Assembly (NCBI GenBank): GCA_946122785.1
Contig: CAMGYJ010000002.1
Location: 18,326,492 to 18,390,491, forward strand
Length of the DNA stretch: 64,000 nucleotides
Source: Linum tenue
Taxonomy: Eukaryota > Streptophyta > Magnoliopsida > Malpighiales > Linaceae
Reading direction: 5' to 3'
Each line of letters starts with the position of its first letter. Position 1 is the stretch's first letter. Under the pieces are notes generated by a model, which saw only the letters and a list, made by a program, of their open reading frames with translations, was not told the origin of the DNA and made no database searches. Of the stretch, positions 31,848-43,479 are shown piece after piece. A program made the position numbers and the translations under genes.

Positions 31848-34503
31848 GGCAAAATACACCTGCGTAGCCAAAACTTTGACGGTTTGGCCAAATATAGCCA
31901 CTTTTGGCAAAATACCAAAAATAGCCACTTTCGTTCAATTTTTTGATTGTGTGAGTTAACGTGCTGACTGGACTAACGGATCGTCCGATTTGATAACTTT
32001 TTGTCTTGGCTAAATTGCACGTTTGGTCACTCAAATTGCATAACTCTTTCACTTTTGCCACCCGAATCACTTTTCTTTCATATTCGCCACTAATTTTACA
32101 AATCGTTTCACCATTAGTCACCAACCGTTAGTCTCCGTTAGATTCCGTTAACTCCGTCAGTTTTTGATGACGTGGCAAACAGAACTGTTGACTGGGTGGT
32201 TAATTTAATGACATGTCAAAAGTAAAAAAAAAATAATTAATACCCATCACTCTCCGCCTACGGATCGATACGCCGGAGCGCTGCTTGGTGAAGAAAGAGA
32301 TGGAGGCGGAGCTCAAGACGGGGAAGACGTGCGTGATGTCGGAGGACCTCCACCGCATCGGTGATGTTTCCAGCAACTCGGTGTGTTTGAAAGTTTTGCA
32401 GTGAGAGAAAGGAAAAGCTGAAAAGCTCACCAAACTCAGCCTGGGGGGATTTTGATCTTGATTGCTTGCATGATCTTTCTACCACAGAGTCGACTACACA
32501 GAGTCTTAATTCATATGATAATCTTGGAATCTATTTTTTAAAAGCAAAACCCAACTCCAAATCAAATCTCTCTCCCTCTTCTCTCCCATTGAATTGGTTT
32601 TCGGTTTCGCCTGTTTCCCCTTTTCCTTCGCTTTCTAGTTACGCACTATCCTCTGTTTTTTCGTGCCGCTCTTCCTTTTCCGTTACACCAACAACCAAGG
32701 AAGGGACGATCCTCGAAATCCCTACATCCTACTTTCGTTTATCTCATCCTTCTTCCTCCTAAATCTTCGATCTTTAGTCGAAAGTTTTCTGGGCATCTGC
32801 TTTACTTAAACGGAACGGACTCTGTTTGATTTCGATTCTAGGTTTTTCTGGGTGGGTTCTTGCTTTCTTCTCTTTTGGATTTCCTGAGCCGTTTTCGCTG
32901 TTGAATGTTAGTTGAAGTTGGGTGTGTGTTTAATCCCATTTGGTACGGCTTATTTTGCTTGTTCCTTTTTTTAATCTCATATGTGACGCAGTTGTTCTTT
33001 CAAATTTTTTATATGGGTGGTAAGGGGATTATTATAAGATTTGTTGTAGGAGATCAAGAGGTGTTGAGCTCCGCCTCATATATTTCTTCATCGAGTGGCG
33101 ATCCCGTGTGTCGATTCCGGTCAAGGAGATCAAGAGGTCTACTTCAACCGCCAGCGGGACGGCCCCGCCACGGCTCACGGGGAGGATGTCGGAGGCGGAG
33201 AGCGATGAGTACTGTTATTTTTTAATTTTTTTACTCGACATGTCATTAAATTTATTGTCCAGTCAGCAGTTCCGTTTGCCACGTCATCAAAAAATTGACG
33301 GAGTTAACGGAATCTAACAGAAACAAACGGCCGGTGACCAACGATGAAACAATTTGTAAAGTTAGTGGCGAATAAGAAAGAAAAATAATTCGGGTGGCAA
33401 ACATGAAAGAGTTATGTAATTTGAGTGACCAAACGTGTAATTTAGCCCTTTTGTCTTGTACATATTTCCCACGTGGATTTAATTAAAAAATTAAATAGAA
33501 AAAAATGATTAAAATTTACAATTTTCTCCTGATTTATGAAACAAATAAATAGATAAATAAAACAAATAAACTTCTCTCCACCCAACCTACCATCTATTCT
33601 GATCGACATCCCTTCCAGTTCTAGAATCCCGCTCTCCCAAAAGGTCTGCCTTTCCCCAATTCTGCCTTGCCCACTCTGCCTTTCCCCCAATTCATTCGTT
33701 TTTTTTAATTTCTGATGAGTAAAGGGAAAATCGGAATTGGACAAGTGCTAAAAGGATACTCGTTGCTGCTGCTACTCTGTTTCATGGTGGCGATTAAGAG
33801 GAGGAGGAGAAGCGGGGACAAGTTGTCGTTGTCGGAGAAGGCGGTCGTTCTAGGTGGGGATTGATTTTACTCTTGCTGCCTACAGTTCCGACAATATGAA
33901 CGAGGCAACAATAGACATCCCAATTCCATTCTCACCTCCGCCAGCTCTAGGAGAAACATCTCCCACCACTTCCTCTATCAATCTTCGGCTGTAAACGAAA
34001 CTATTTCTACCACCGATAAAGAATCCCCATCGCTGCCTGGACGAGGAAGGCTTGAGAGCGGGAGAAGATGAGGGGAAGAGCTGGTTTTTGCCAATGGCAT
34101 TATGGGTTTCTCCATGGAGCTTTTGGTTATGGTGGGTTTGCATTTGGCGTTTGGAGGTCTATGGAATCAGAGAGAGGGTGAAAGAGACAGCCTTAGAGAG
34201 AGAGGATGGAGAAAATCATCAAAAGAGTTAACAAATTTTTTAAATTTTAAAATAATTTTTTTTATAATTCAAAATGACATGTCAATCATATGATGACCTG
34301 TCCCTGACGTGTGTGGTGAGTTGGCATCCAATCAGCTTAAAGTTAACATAACTGACGGTGTCACTAACGCCGTTAAAATATGTAACGGAAATGACTAAAT
34401 TTGTCGTGAAACTTTCAAAATTCTGGCTATATTTGGTATTTAGCCAAAAATGATTGTTATTGTCACAAACGTAAAAGTTTTGGCTACACAGATGAATTTT
34501 GCC
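31848..34503. mobile_element. non-autonomous MULE shared by all three segments (copy in A)
   Basis: The ends are inverted: GGCAAAATACACCTGCGTAGCC on the left and, complemented, GGCAAAATTCATCTGTGTAGCC on the right. A 9-bp duplication TTTTAAAAA flanks it (left copy mutated to TTTTGAAAA, 31839-31847; right 34504-34512). The same insertion sits at 49971 (C) and 62661 (B), so it came before the segmental duplications. The inside is a mosaic of gene-like pieces, including a short frame at 33715-33864 with a membrane-type stretch (YSLLLLLCFMVAIKRRRR). I recognise none of them. It has no transposase. Confidence 0.85.
32008..33447 (+). mobile_element. 1.44-kb non-autonomous MULE nested in the older MULE
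   Basis: Terminal inverted repeats GGCTAAATTGCACGTTTGGT and its complement enclose 1440 bp, flanked by TTTTGTCTT at 31999-32007 and 33449-33457. The empty site is intact in segment B (near 62815). A near-identical copy in opposite orientation is at 43836-45277. The inside looks like captured host sequence: a pyrimidine-rich leader and intron-like stretch (32570-32940), and codon-like blocks near both ends. No transposase. Confidence 0.88.
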
Positions 34504-34512
34504 TTTTAAAAA

Positions 34513-35139
34513 TGAAGAAACATCAGCCTGTTTCTAGTTCATCATCCGATGACAGAACCACGTGCTTTTATTATCCCATGAGTTGGCATGGTTGAAAGAA
34601 TATTTTTTTAAGGGTGATATAAGTTATATTTTTTGTGTGATTATGGTACTATTTAAATGATTTGAACAAATTGAGACCTCCAGCTTCTAGACTAGTGGTA
34701 TTACCACTAATCCAAATCCTTCTCCGTAGAAACAAGTGAATATATTTATGGTCAACGATAACTTCATTCTTAAATTAGCGTAATATATTTAGAGTCAATG
34801 ATAACTTCATTCTTAAATTAGCGTAATGTACAAGTCCTGTATGTTAAATATTTTGAACGGTTCTATCAACAGTTAACCAACGATTTTATAACGATTAACC
34901 ACTGAACCGCAAACCACTAACATTTTCGGTTTCGCCTCCAGTCTGGTCCTGAAAATAGAGTTTAATGGACAATAGATATAGATCCGATGGACAATAGATG
35001 AACACATAGGTTATAGAAAAAGAGAGTGGGGTAAAAGAAGGACTTGAAACTTTCCAACTTCCACTTGGAGGAGTTTGAGGGCCACTAATGAATAATAACT
35101 CCAATGTTAGGCTTTAATATATTAAATTAATTAAACATA
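34513..35139. other. non-coding segment shared with segment C
   Basis: Colinear with about 51585-52075. Here the sequence runs on past GAACACATAGG, whereas segment C switches at that point (52076) to terpene synthase exon sequence. A small local tandem repeat (GTCAATGATAACTTCATTC) occurs near 34750-34830. No gene supported. Confidence 0.5.
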
Positions 35140-36090
35140 GCTAGTTAAGAAAATATTGTCAATAAATAAGGTGATAGAAACGCCGGTTTAAGTTAAAATA
35201 GTCCATACAAAGATTGGAAAATATTAGGTGTATATTTCAAGGTTATGGAAAATCTTGATCTGACCAAAGATTGAAACAAACTCGAGTTTTGATTTGACCG
35301 CAAAGTGGGCCAATGTTTGACCTCGCTTAACCAGATCACCTAGCTGTCAAACCGAAATCACTTTCAATGTTTTGGTCTAGTCAGTCTTATTTTGTTTAGT
35401 TTTAATGGATTTTTATACATTTAGTTAGACAAAATTAATTTGTACAGTCATTAACTATCGATTTAGTGACAATAATAGTCAATTTTAGAGAAATACACCA
35501 AATGTTCATATTTTAGAAACATGTTTGACAAATTTAGCCACTCCGAGAGAAATAAACAGAATGTCCATAACTATCGATAGTCATGTCTGTCAAACATGTT
35601 TAACAAAATCAGCTTGTACGGTCATACACGATCGATTTTGTGACAATAATAGGCAATTTCAGAGAAATACACAGAAATGTCTAGATTTCGGAAACATGTT
35701 TGACAAATTTAGCCACTTCCGTTAAAAATTATAACGACGTCAGAAGTTCCGTCAATTACATTAACAAGACGTTGACGATGATAATGCCAACTTAACGCAC
35801 ACACGTCAGCAGCAACTCGACATGCCATAGTACATGTTTGAGTGCAGTATGAAATTTTCGATTACTTAAATAGCATTGATGCGATACTATACTATCATAG
35901 CATTGAAATTTGCGATTACTACTCACTCAATCACTCTGTTTGCACCTCTAACTCCCCTGCTGCTCTGCCCAAACTACGTACGCACCTCACATATGCTCTG
36001 TTCATCAGCCTTATAAAATCCCACACTTCCAATCTCTCAGTTCCTCACCCTTCACTCCATCCACCAACAAATGAACGTCCAATCAAATGA
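35140..36090 (+). promoter_or_regulatory. orphan promoter-like region (copy 2)
   Basis: Paralogue of 3090-3921. The core promoter is retained: TATA box CCTTATAAAA at 36009-36018 and a leader of the same type (CAGTTCCTCACCC). The leader is followed by AACAAATGAACGTCC, but the frame from that ATG closes quickly and no gene family is recognisable downstream. Confidence 0.5.
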
Positions 36091-36248
36091 ACCAAACTGC
36101 TATTATAACTGTTTTAGTGATTTTCCGGTCCAAACGATTATCCTTTTTGGTTCTTTCACTTGAAAACTTGGAATTTGGTAAAAAAAAGGTATGGGTAATC
36201 GGATACTATGTATCATGCAAATTCCTCTCCATCCAACTCATACAATCA

Positions 36249-36482
36249 GACTGTCAATCTTTGGTGAAGGCCCTGAACCATAATCAGACTCGTTGGCCCT
36301 GGAGATGTGCCGCCTGGATTAGGACAATGGTTGATATCCTTAAGAATAACCCTACAATTTCGGTTGTAGAGGTTCCAGGGGCGTTGAATGTTAGGGCAGA
36401 TTGGGTGGCACGATCTAAAGCTAGATCTACTTTGCCAGATGACTGGATTAGTATTCTTGACCTAATTTCTGATCTCCTTTAA
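36249..36482 (+). pseudogene. LINE RNase H-like C-terminal fragment
   Basis: The open frame reads SDCQSLVKALNHNQTRWPWR and then VEVPGALNVRADWVARSKAR before a stop. This is the RNase H-like domain (RVT_3 type) found at the end of plant L1 ORF2 and related proteins. Only the last part of the domain is present. Confidence 0.75.
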
Positions 36483-36554
36483 AAGTGTAATCGCTTGTTA
36501 GCAAGTTTTTTTCAATGGTGGAATAAAAGTTGGAATATTGTCAAAAAAAAAAAA
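36249..36554 (+). mobile_element. 5'-truncated LINE (L1-like) 3' end
   Basis: A 306-bp insert ending in poly(A) (36543-36554), flanked by a perfect 13-bp duplication ACTCATACAATCA (36236-36248 and 36555-36567). Severe 5' truncation, a poly(A) tail and a long target duplication are the marks of target-primed LINE insertion. Confidence 0.88.
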
Positions 36555-36699
36555 ACTCATACAATCAAATGAATACAACTCTAGACAAGATAGAGAGTCA
36601 TTTTGTCACTTTGTGAGGGATGAACTACGACGTCGACAGATACTTTTTTTCTCTTAAAAAAAGCACCATGTCCTATTTCAAGTGCTGCGTTTCCGGAAA

Positions 36700-37040
36700 T
36701 CAATATAGTACCACATCATTGAGCACTTTCAATATGCTATAAAGCAATGGTGCTTTAATGTACAACTTGAAATTCTACCATAATGTTAAATGTATAAGTT
36801 CATGTTGTACCATAAATGAATTTGTACCCTTATGTTATGGTACAACTTGACAACTTAAAGTTGTATCATCACATAAAGGTACAAGTTCAAGTTGCACCAT
36901 AAAAGAATTTGTACAGAAGAGTATAGGTACAATATTAAGTTGTACCATAACGTTAAATGTACAACTTTAAATTGTACCATAAAGACAAAAACCTATAGCA
37001 CCAATGCTATATAGCATTGTAAAATTCCTCCCACATCATT
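36700..37040. repeat. TGTACCAT-type inverted and direct repeats
   Basis: The words TTGTACCATAA and GTACAACTT alternate many times, so the block can fold on itself. A shorter copy is at 52795-53050 in segment C, so it belongs to the duplicated segment. A decayed MITE is the likeliest origin. No frame is supported. Confidence 0.6.
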
Positions 37041-37103
37041 ATCTATTTTGTTCTTGGAAATAATATGACATAGTGTTACGTCATTATAGATCGTGATTTT
37101 CAA

Positions 37104-37235
37104 GGGTTAATGACATATATATTGTCTTTTTAAAAAAAATTTACCACCAATATGGCGGTTTAAAAATAATTGACATGTATATTGTGTTTTTTTGTAGGTT
37201 AATAGCGGCCCCGCCCGAGACTCAGGCGTTGGCGC
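37104..37235 (+). repeat. left terminal inverted repeat of the MuDR-like element
   Basis: It matches 43240-43371 inverted, strongest at 37134-37190. It ends close to the start of the PMD gene, so it probably holds that gene's promoter, as terminal repeats do in MuDR. Confidence 0.85.
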
Positions 37236-37463
37236 ATCCCTCTTTTCTTATCTTCTGCTCCACCACTCACCTCTCGCCTGAGAGACAGAAAACACACCGC
37301 AGCAGCAACCGAGCTCCGTCTTCCCCAACCCCACGCCTAGTCCGCGCCGGTCGCTCCAAAGCAAACGACAGCCTCGCCCGGTTCCCGATGGAGGCGCCCT
37401 GTCCAGAACGAGCCCGCATATCTTTTCTTCTACCATCAGCAGATCTGGTTTTTGGTGGAGAAG

Positions 37464-40076
37464 ATGTCCGACGACGAGGAACAACTCGCCTGCGCCGGCA
37501 GAGGGCGGCGAGGTCGAGGTCGTGGCGGCGATGACCGCTACAGAGGTGAGGTTTTCGCCGGAGGTGATTTTTTTTTATAAATTTGAGTTGTTTTATGTTC
37601 TGATTAGTTTTTTTCAGTTCCTAGGCTTATGGACAGTTATTCCATGAGACCACCACTTGAGACAATTGATACAGCTCCGGTGGATCCGATACTTCTTTGC
37701 GTGCATGGTCACCATCGTATTTACTCAGTTTGGGCAAACGAGGTTAAGTTATCAAACTATTTCTATAGTTTTTTTATTAGCTGAACTGAACTGAAATTAG
37801 AATAGAATAGAATTACGAATAGAATTAGAATAAGTTTCGATTAGATATATAAATATAAATATTAGGTGAACTGAATTTAGAAGTACGCATGAAATTGAAT
37901 TAATATAAGTTTTTTGCATTATAGGCTGGTAATCAACCTTACCACATTCGAGGTACGGGCAATTTAGTCAGATACCATCCACTTTACCAGCCATGTGTCG
38001 TTGATGCGGGCTTATTTACAGTTCTGCCATTGGCCCCTCTTACCGGTGATCCGGGTTTGATTACTGCGCTCGTAGAGCATTGGCGACCCGAGACATCGAC
38101 CTTTCACATGCCGTCGTAGTAGACATACCAGACCAGCACTGGTCTGTTATGAGTCTTCGACTGTCAGGACGGGCTCCTACTGATCTTTGTGGTAGCGTCA
38201 TTAGGATTGCTTGGCTCCGGGAAACTTACGATCAGGTACCGCTTTTGTCATCACCATAGACTATAGAGCAGTTTGCACGAGCTTATGGTTTGTCTCTAAT
38301 GGGAGGTGTTTTGTTCCCCGATCGGTCTGGAGGTTCAGTTCATCTGCAGTACCTACGTTTGGTGGAGGATTGACGCAGAGTGGGGAGGTTTGCCTGAGGA
38401 GCAGCTGTTGCCCGATCGGTCTGGAGGTTCAGTTTATCTACATGTACCGTGAAATGGGTAGGTCGGCGTTGCAGATGACGCAGTCTTCTTCACTAGGTGG
38501 TGATCTTGGTGGATGGTCCGCCTTTCTGATGCTCTGGGCGTGGGAGCGATTTCCTTATACAACACCACTACATATAGAGACGAGGGCGCAGATTACCGAG
38601 GACGCAGTCCCACATGGCCTTCGATGGCTTCCGGCCCATACCCATCAGCATGGTGATTAGTTCTATATGTACAAGCTGTGGTTTGACGAGTGCATGACAT
38701 TCGTGGTTAGTATATAACATTTCATTTTATAGAATAGTTTTCATTGATTTGTTTTAGATTTAGGAGTAATTATGTGACCAATTATTGTGTGCAGTGGCAT
38801 CCTTACTTTGATAGAGTCCAGGACGTCGGCAGTACTGTGATATCGTCCGACACGTTTCGAGAAGTAGTTTCGCTGATCTGCTTCTCTTCGGCGATGTGAC
38901 ACCATCCAGATCGCGTGCTCTGACAGTTTGGAATGATGCAGGACACGCCTCATCAGCCACATCCCAAGGATGAGATTAGGTTTTTCCTTCGTCAGGGCCA
39001 GCATGGGCCATCACATGGCTAGCAGTTGATACAGGCAGCCAGCGAGTCGATTGAGTTGTGGAACCGTCGACATGAGTTCATCGCACGTACGAGCTACACT
39101 TACGTACCTTTAGCCTACCACTCGGAGCATCGAGAGTGGTATCGAGATGTCACTAGACGTTCAGGCACACAGAGAGGAGCTGCAATGAACGCAGCGGTTA
39201 GTTTTTTATTAATTCATATTTTTTTAAAATTGTATTTAGATGTGTAGAATTTCTGATATTTTAAATTTAATTTTCAGTACGACAAAATGGAGTCCGCTGA
39301 GTTGGGTTTACGTGATGGAATTCGAGATGGAGGGATGTCTACTGACTAGACGGAGGAGTTGGCTGACATGTTGGCTGCAGGGGTTACAACTTTAGGTTTC
39401 AGTGAGCGTCGACATCCTGATCTTACAGAACCTATACAGCGGTATCCTGTTGATGAGCGCAACTTAGACATCTGGCCATAGCGTAGGGTTCAGCCATCGG
39501 ACTGGGGAGTGCCACTGCCACAGTTCACGCAGGAGCCCAGGATCCGTAGACAGCGACGTGAGCAGCGTGACGTACCTCGTCTAGTGAGGTACTCAGGTCG
39601 TCAGCCAGTCAGACCTACTTCGACCTTCCTGTTCCACCCGCCTTCTAAGCAGCAGTTTACCCGGGCGCTTACGCCGGATTTCGGGCAGGCACCAATTGGT
39701 CGCAATTTCAGCCACCAGAAAATAGCTTTCATACACCGCAACAAGCTGCGATGGGAGGCAGATACATGGCATCAGGTAATGATACTATACAAGATTTGGA
39801 CCCAGACGAGTGGGAGCGTCTAGATGGTGATCAAGTTTTTCGAACATCGATGTGGACTTATGAGCAGCAGTTTCGAGCAGTAGCGTTTGGTGCACCAGAT
39901 GAGAATATTCGGTCTCAGGTGGATGAGATGTTCGGTACATAGGATCAGGATGATATAGTGGAGGGAGATCATCCCCAACACGATGATGGTAGGCCTCCAC
40001 GGAACAGGAGGGCAGCGAGGTATGGTACTAGCGGCATCTAGTGGCAGAGCATGGTGGTCGTCGTGGTGGTCGTTAG
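37464..40076 (+). pseudogene. plant mobile domain (PMD, MAIN-like) gene, degenerate
   Basis: ATG at 37464 starts MSDDEEQLACAGRGRRGRGR. Exon 1 ends at a GTGAGG donor (37546), exon 2 (RLMDSYSMRPPLETI...HHRIYSVWANE) ends near 37743, and exon 3 begins after TATAG at 37924. Exon 3 carries the hallmark PMD sequence GLITALVEHWRPETSTFHMP near 38055-38115. Two stops follow at once (38117-38122), and later PMD pieces are scattered over frames: GGWSAFLMLWAWERFPYTTP near 38507, HPDRVL near 38907, and ELWNRRHEFIARTSYTYVP near 39055. The C-terminal part is Arg/Gln-rich. PMD proteins occur in host silencing and meristem factors (MAIN, MAIL1) and in transposons. Here the gene lies inside MULE ends. It looks decayed. 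Confidence 0.8.
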
Positions 40077-40339
40077 TGGGACTATTATTATTGTTATGTT
40101 ATTATTATGTACTTCTTTGGGATATTATGTGGATTATTTTTAATTTAATGAGGACTAATTCATGTTAGTGCTAGTGTCTAAATGAAAACTTTAAATATAA
40201 AACCAACAAACAACAACAACTAGTTAATATCATAAAAGTCCAAACAACAACTTCAAACAACAACAACTTCTGCAAGGCAAATCGAAAGAAAAAACAACAA
40301 CTACTACATTAGATAAACGTTCGACCAAACTATATACCA

Positions 40340-42799
40340 CGTCTATTACCTCTACTTCCTCTTCTACCACCTCTCGCACTTCGTTAGCCACCACTCCCTC
40401 TTTGGTTGCTCCCACTCCCACTTGCTTGGCCACCACATGTTGATGCATTATGCCCCGCTTGGTCACAGTTACTACACACTTGGTGTGATGCACCCTCCCT
40501 TGGCCAATCCATCTCGTTGTGAATTCTTGTTGATCTTGGCCTCCCCGGCTTTCTAATCATGTGCAGATTAGGATGGAGAGTAGGGCCATTATGCTTCTTC
40601 AAACCCTTAGGTTCACCAAGAGGTGTGAAACTTGTCCCATAACAAGCCAACACTGTTTCAAGCTTGTAGACGTCGTTTACAAACCTATACGGATTAACCC
40701 CCATTCGGTTGCAAGTTGCAATGGCATGAGAACAAGAAATTTTATTTCCTTGAAATTTTCCACAAGTGCAAAATCCCTCCCAGTTGTTGTTGTCGAAGTG
40801 CACTGTGAGTGTGTTGGAACACGTCATGTTGAAATTGTTGGGAGGAGTCTGAACTACATAGATGCCTTGACGTCGATCAACCCCCGTCACGGAATGTCCA
40901 ACTGCCTTTTGTGACCATGGCTTCATCTTCTTTTGGCACTTAATGGTGTAATGTGAACGACCACTTCTAATTTGTGTTTCTGTCTCCAACCTCATCTTAT
41001 CGAATTTCTCCAACAATCGTCAATAGGTATGTTGCACAAAAGAAGTTATAGGAAGTGAACGAATACCTTTGAAAACACCATTGATGCTCTCTGCCATGTT
41101 GGATGTCATGATAGACCAACGACGCCCACCATTGTAGTTATCATGTGCTAAACCCCAACGAATCTGATGTTGGTCCACCCAGTTATCACAAGAAATATTT
41201 CTATCAGTTGCCAGCTTCTTAAATTGCTCAACTTGACGATCGAACTTCTCCAAGCGTTTTTCTCCGGCTAACAAAATAAACAACCACATGGGTTAGATAA
41301 ATTCATGAAAAAATTACATGAAAATAAATAATACATTAAAATAAATAACAAAATTAAATGAAGAAGGCTTACAGACTCGAAATAGTTGCTTATACATAAT
41401 CCTGCTTTTAGTCTTCCGTTGCAAATTGCTTGCATAGTGTCGCATGCACCACCTGCACTCCCAACCTCTTCCAATGTTATTCATGGCTTCATAGAGTCCC
41501 GCATGTCTATCTGAGATGATGCGGACATCATTTCAATCAGTCAAACCTTGAACATGACTTATGAACCATGGCCAACTATCAGTATTCTGCTCTCCACTAT
41601 GGCAAATGCAATTGGAAAAATCTTCTTCTGGCCATCAAATGAGCTCGCCATGAGTAGCACTCCTTTATACTTTCCAGTAAGAAATGTTCCATCAACAACC
41701 ATGACTCCTAGACAATTCTTGAATTCATCTATACAAGGCCGATAAGCCCAGAATACTCGCTGAAATATCGAATGACCTGGCTGAGATGAAGGAACTCCTA
41801 CCCAATCAATCACCGATGTTGGCATTTTTCTCTTTACCACTCGTAAGAATGTTTGCAATTAATCGTAGGATTCTTCCCAATTCCCATGCAACTTCTCCAA
41901 TGCTCTTTGTTCCCATACCAAGCCTTTTTGTAAGTAACTTGCATATTAAACTTATCTTTCAACTCGGCCTGCACAGTTAGAACACTCAGATTTGGTTGGG
42001 CACAAACCAAGTGTTTCACGGACTCAGATATAAAGTCGACATCAAGATGGCGATGATCTGTCGGTTGAGTCGTACTGCTACAAGAATGCACCAACTCAGC
42101 CTTTCTCACAGTCCCTCCCACATCTCGACATCCAAACCGCACCATCCAAGGACAATTGTCATCCTTGTGCTTCAAACATCTAATCTTCCAGATTCAAGGT
42201 GACGACTCCACCACATTATACTGAAAGTTGAGTTGTAGTGCGTAGTGTTTAATCGCCACATGTGCAGCTTGTTTCGAGTGAAATATCTACCCCTTGTAGA
42301 ATTCTCCATCAAAACCAGCAACAATATACATTGGAATTACGCCATATGAATCAGCATATGATAATTCATCGTCCTCTTCATTACCCTGCAAGTAAAAATA
42401 TGGAGGATAATTAGGCTGTTCTCCTCCTCCTCCTCCTCCCCCTCCTCCTCCTCCTGCTCATCATCATCATCATCCTCATCATCATCCTCCATCATCACCG
42501 TCATCATAGTCATGATCGGATGGCATGCTCCATATGTCATCTTCTTCCTCTCCACCACGATCCTAACTGAGCTCAGCATGTATCTCAGCACCCAAACAAT
42601 AAGGGTTTTGTGCCATAAAATTCCAAAGCTCATTCAAGCTGTCATCATCCACAATAGGCATCGCATAATGAAATAAAACACATTCCTGACATTCTGGAAG
42701 ACAGTAAGTGAAACCTGTAATCACAACACTATCTTGTACTGCTTTGTCTCTACGCCGTATTCTCTGAATTAAATTATCACAAAGTTTCTGATAGTTCAC
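40340..42799 (-). pseudogene. mudrA-like MULE transposase, frameshifted
   Basis: Read right to left: an N-terminal stretch (CLPECQECVLFHYAMPIVDD) and an acidic Asp/Glu run near 42420-42500. Then come the MuDR DNA-binding part (KHKDDNCPWMVRFGCRDVGG, 42175-41834) and the MULE/DDE domain: D in VMVVDGTFLTGKYKGVLLMA (about 41700), D in IISDRHAGLYEAMNNIGRGW in a shifted frame (about 41525), and E in SNMAESINGVFKG (about 41080). The C-terminus has a SWIM finger CTCGKFQGNKISCSHAIATC (about 40740), a zinc knuckle CSNCDQAGHNASTC (about 40470) and a Gly/Arg tail. Frameshifts lie near 41560 and 42560, with a stop near 41018. All catalytic positions are still readable, so decay is recent. Confidence 0.85.
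42418..42500. repeat. CTC/ATC trinucleotide run inside the mudrA-like gene
   Basis: Runs of CCT/CTC and CAT/ATC encode the acidic Glu/Asp tract on the minus strand. Slippage here may explain nearby frame changes. Confidence 0.7.
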
Positions 42800-43239
42800 C
42801 TTGGATGGAACAGTTAACTAAAAACTTCTACTACCAACGAAATGGACACCCAAATTGTCCTCTACTTTCTATAATGTCCACTGAACAACAAGTTCAAATC
42901 TTCTAAAACCACTACATAAAAAACAAACTCACTAATAACTAACTGAACAAAATCATTATAGCATTTGAAGAATACATTAAAAAAAATACGTCTCTTACCT
43001 ATTATTAGCCATCTTCCAAGCAACCAGACAACAACCAGAGCTTCTCTAGTATAAAACTTTGTTGATTTTTTTGGTGGTGAAGAACCGAAGGAAAGGTGGA
43101 GTATATATGGTGCTGGAGTGGATGAGGGAGGCAGCGACCACTTCCTCAGTCTCGAGCGCCGGCGCTGAGGCCTTATAATAAGTGCCAACGACCCAGTCTC
43201 GGGCGCCGCCGCTGGCTTTTATTGAAAAATCAATAACTA

Positions 43240-43371
43240 GCGGCCGCGCCTGAGTCTCGTGCGTGATCGCTGTTAACCAACAAAAAAGCACAATATACAT
43301 GTCAATAGTTTTTAAACCGCCATATTGGTGGTAAATTTAAAAAAAAAAGACAATATTTGTAGAATTTATCC
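43240..43371 (-). repeat. right terminal inverted repeat of the MuDR-like element
   Basis: Inverted partner of 37104-37235. Just inside it (43110-43240) two further GCGCC...CGAGACT units follow, so the GAGACT motif is repeated only on this side. Confidence 0.85.
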
Positions 43372-43479
43372 GATTTTCAAAAGCTATGTTGCCCCGGTCA
43401 AAATTCCTACCATGGTTGGAATTATTTTGCTAAAATTTATTTTTGACTTGTTTATCGGTTTATTTCATATCGTTATTGA

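Larger units (their letters stand above)
37104..43371. mobile_element. complete MuDR-like element with PMD gene and mudrA-like gene
   Basis: The 6268-bp element is bounded by a perfect 9-bp duplication GATTTTCAA (37095-37103, 43372-43380). The pre-insertion site survives at 53103-53111 in segment C. Inverted termini of about 130 bp share ATATTGTCTTTTT, TTTACCACCAATATGGCGGT and CGAGACTCAGGCG. Two genes point inwards and meet near 40200: a plant-mobile-domain gene on plus and a mudrA-type transposase on minus. Maize MuDR has the same convergent plan, with mudrB in place of the PMD gene. Both genes carry stops or frameshifts, so this copy is probably inactive. Confidence 0.93.

Noticed and set aside
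35842..36090. 82-codon frame over the orphan promoter
   Set aside because: It spans the TATA box and leader; no domain and no match in the paralogous region at 3700-3900.
37388..37534. Open frame starting at the upstream ATG 37388 as the PMD gene start
   Set aside because: Its frame differs from the exon that splices to the recognisable PMD sequence; the ATG at 37464 fits the donor at 37546 and the next exon.
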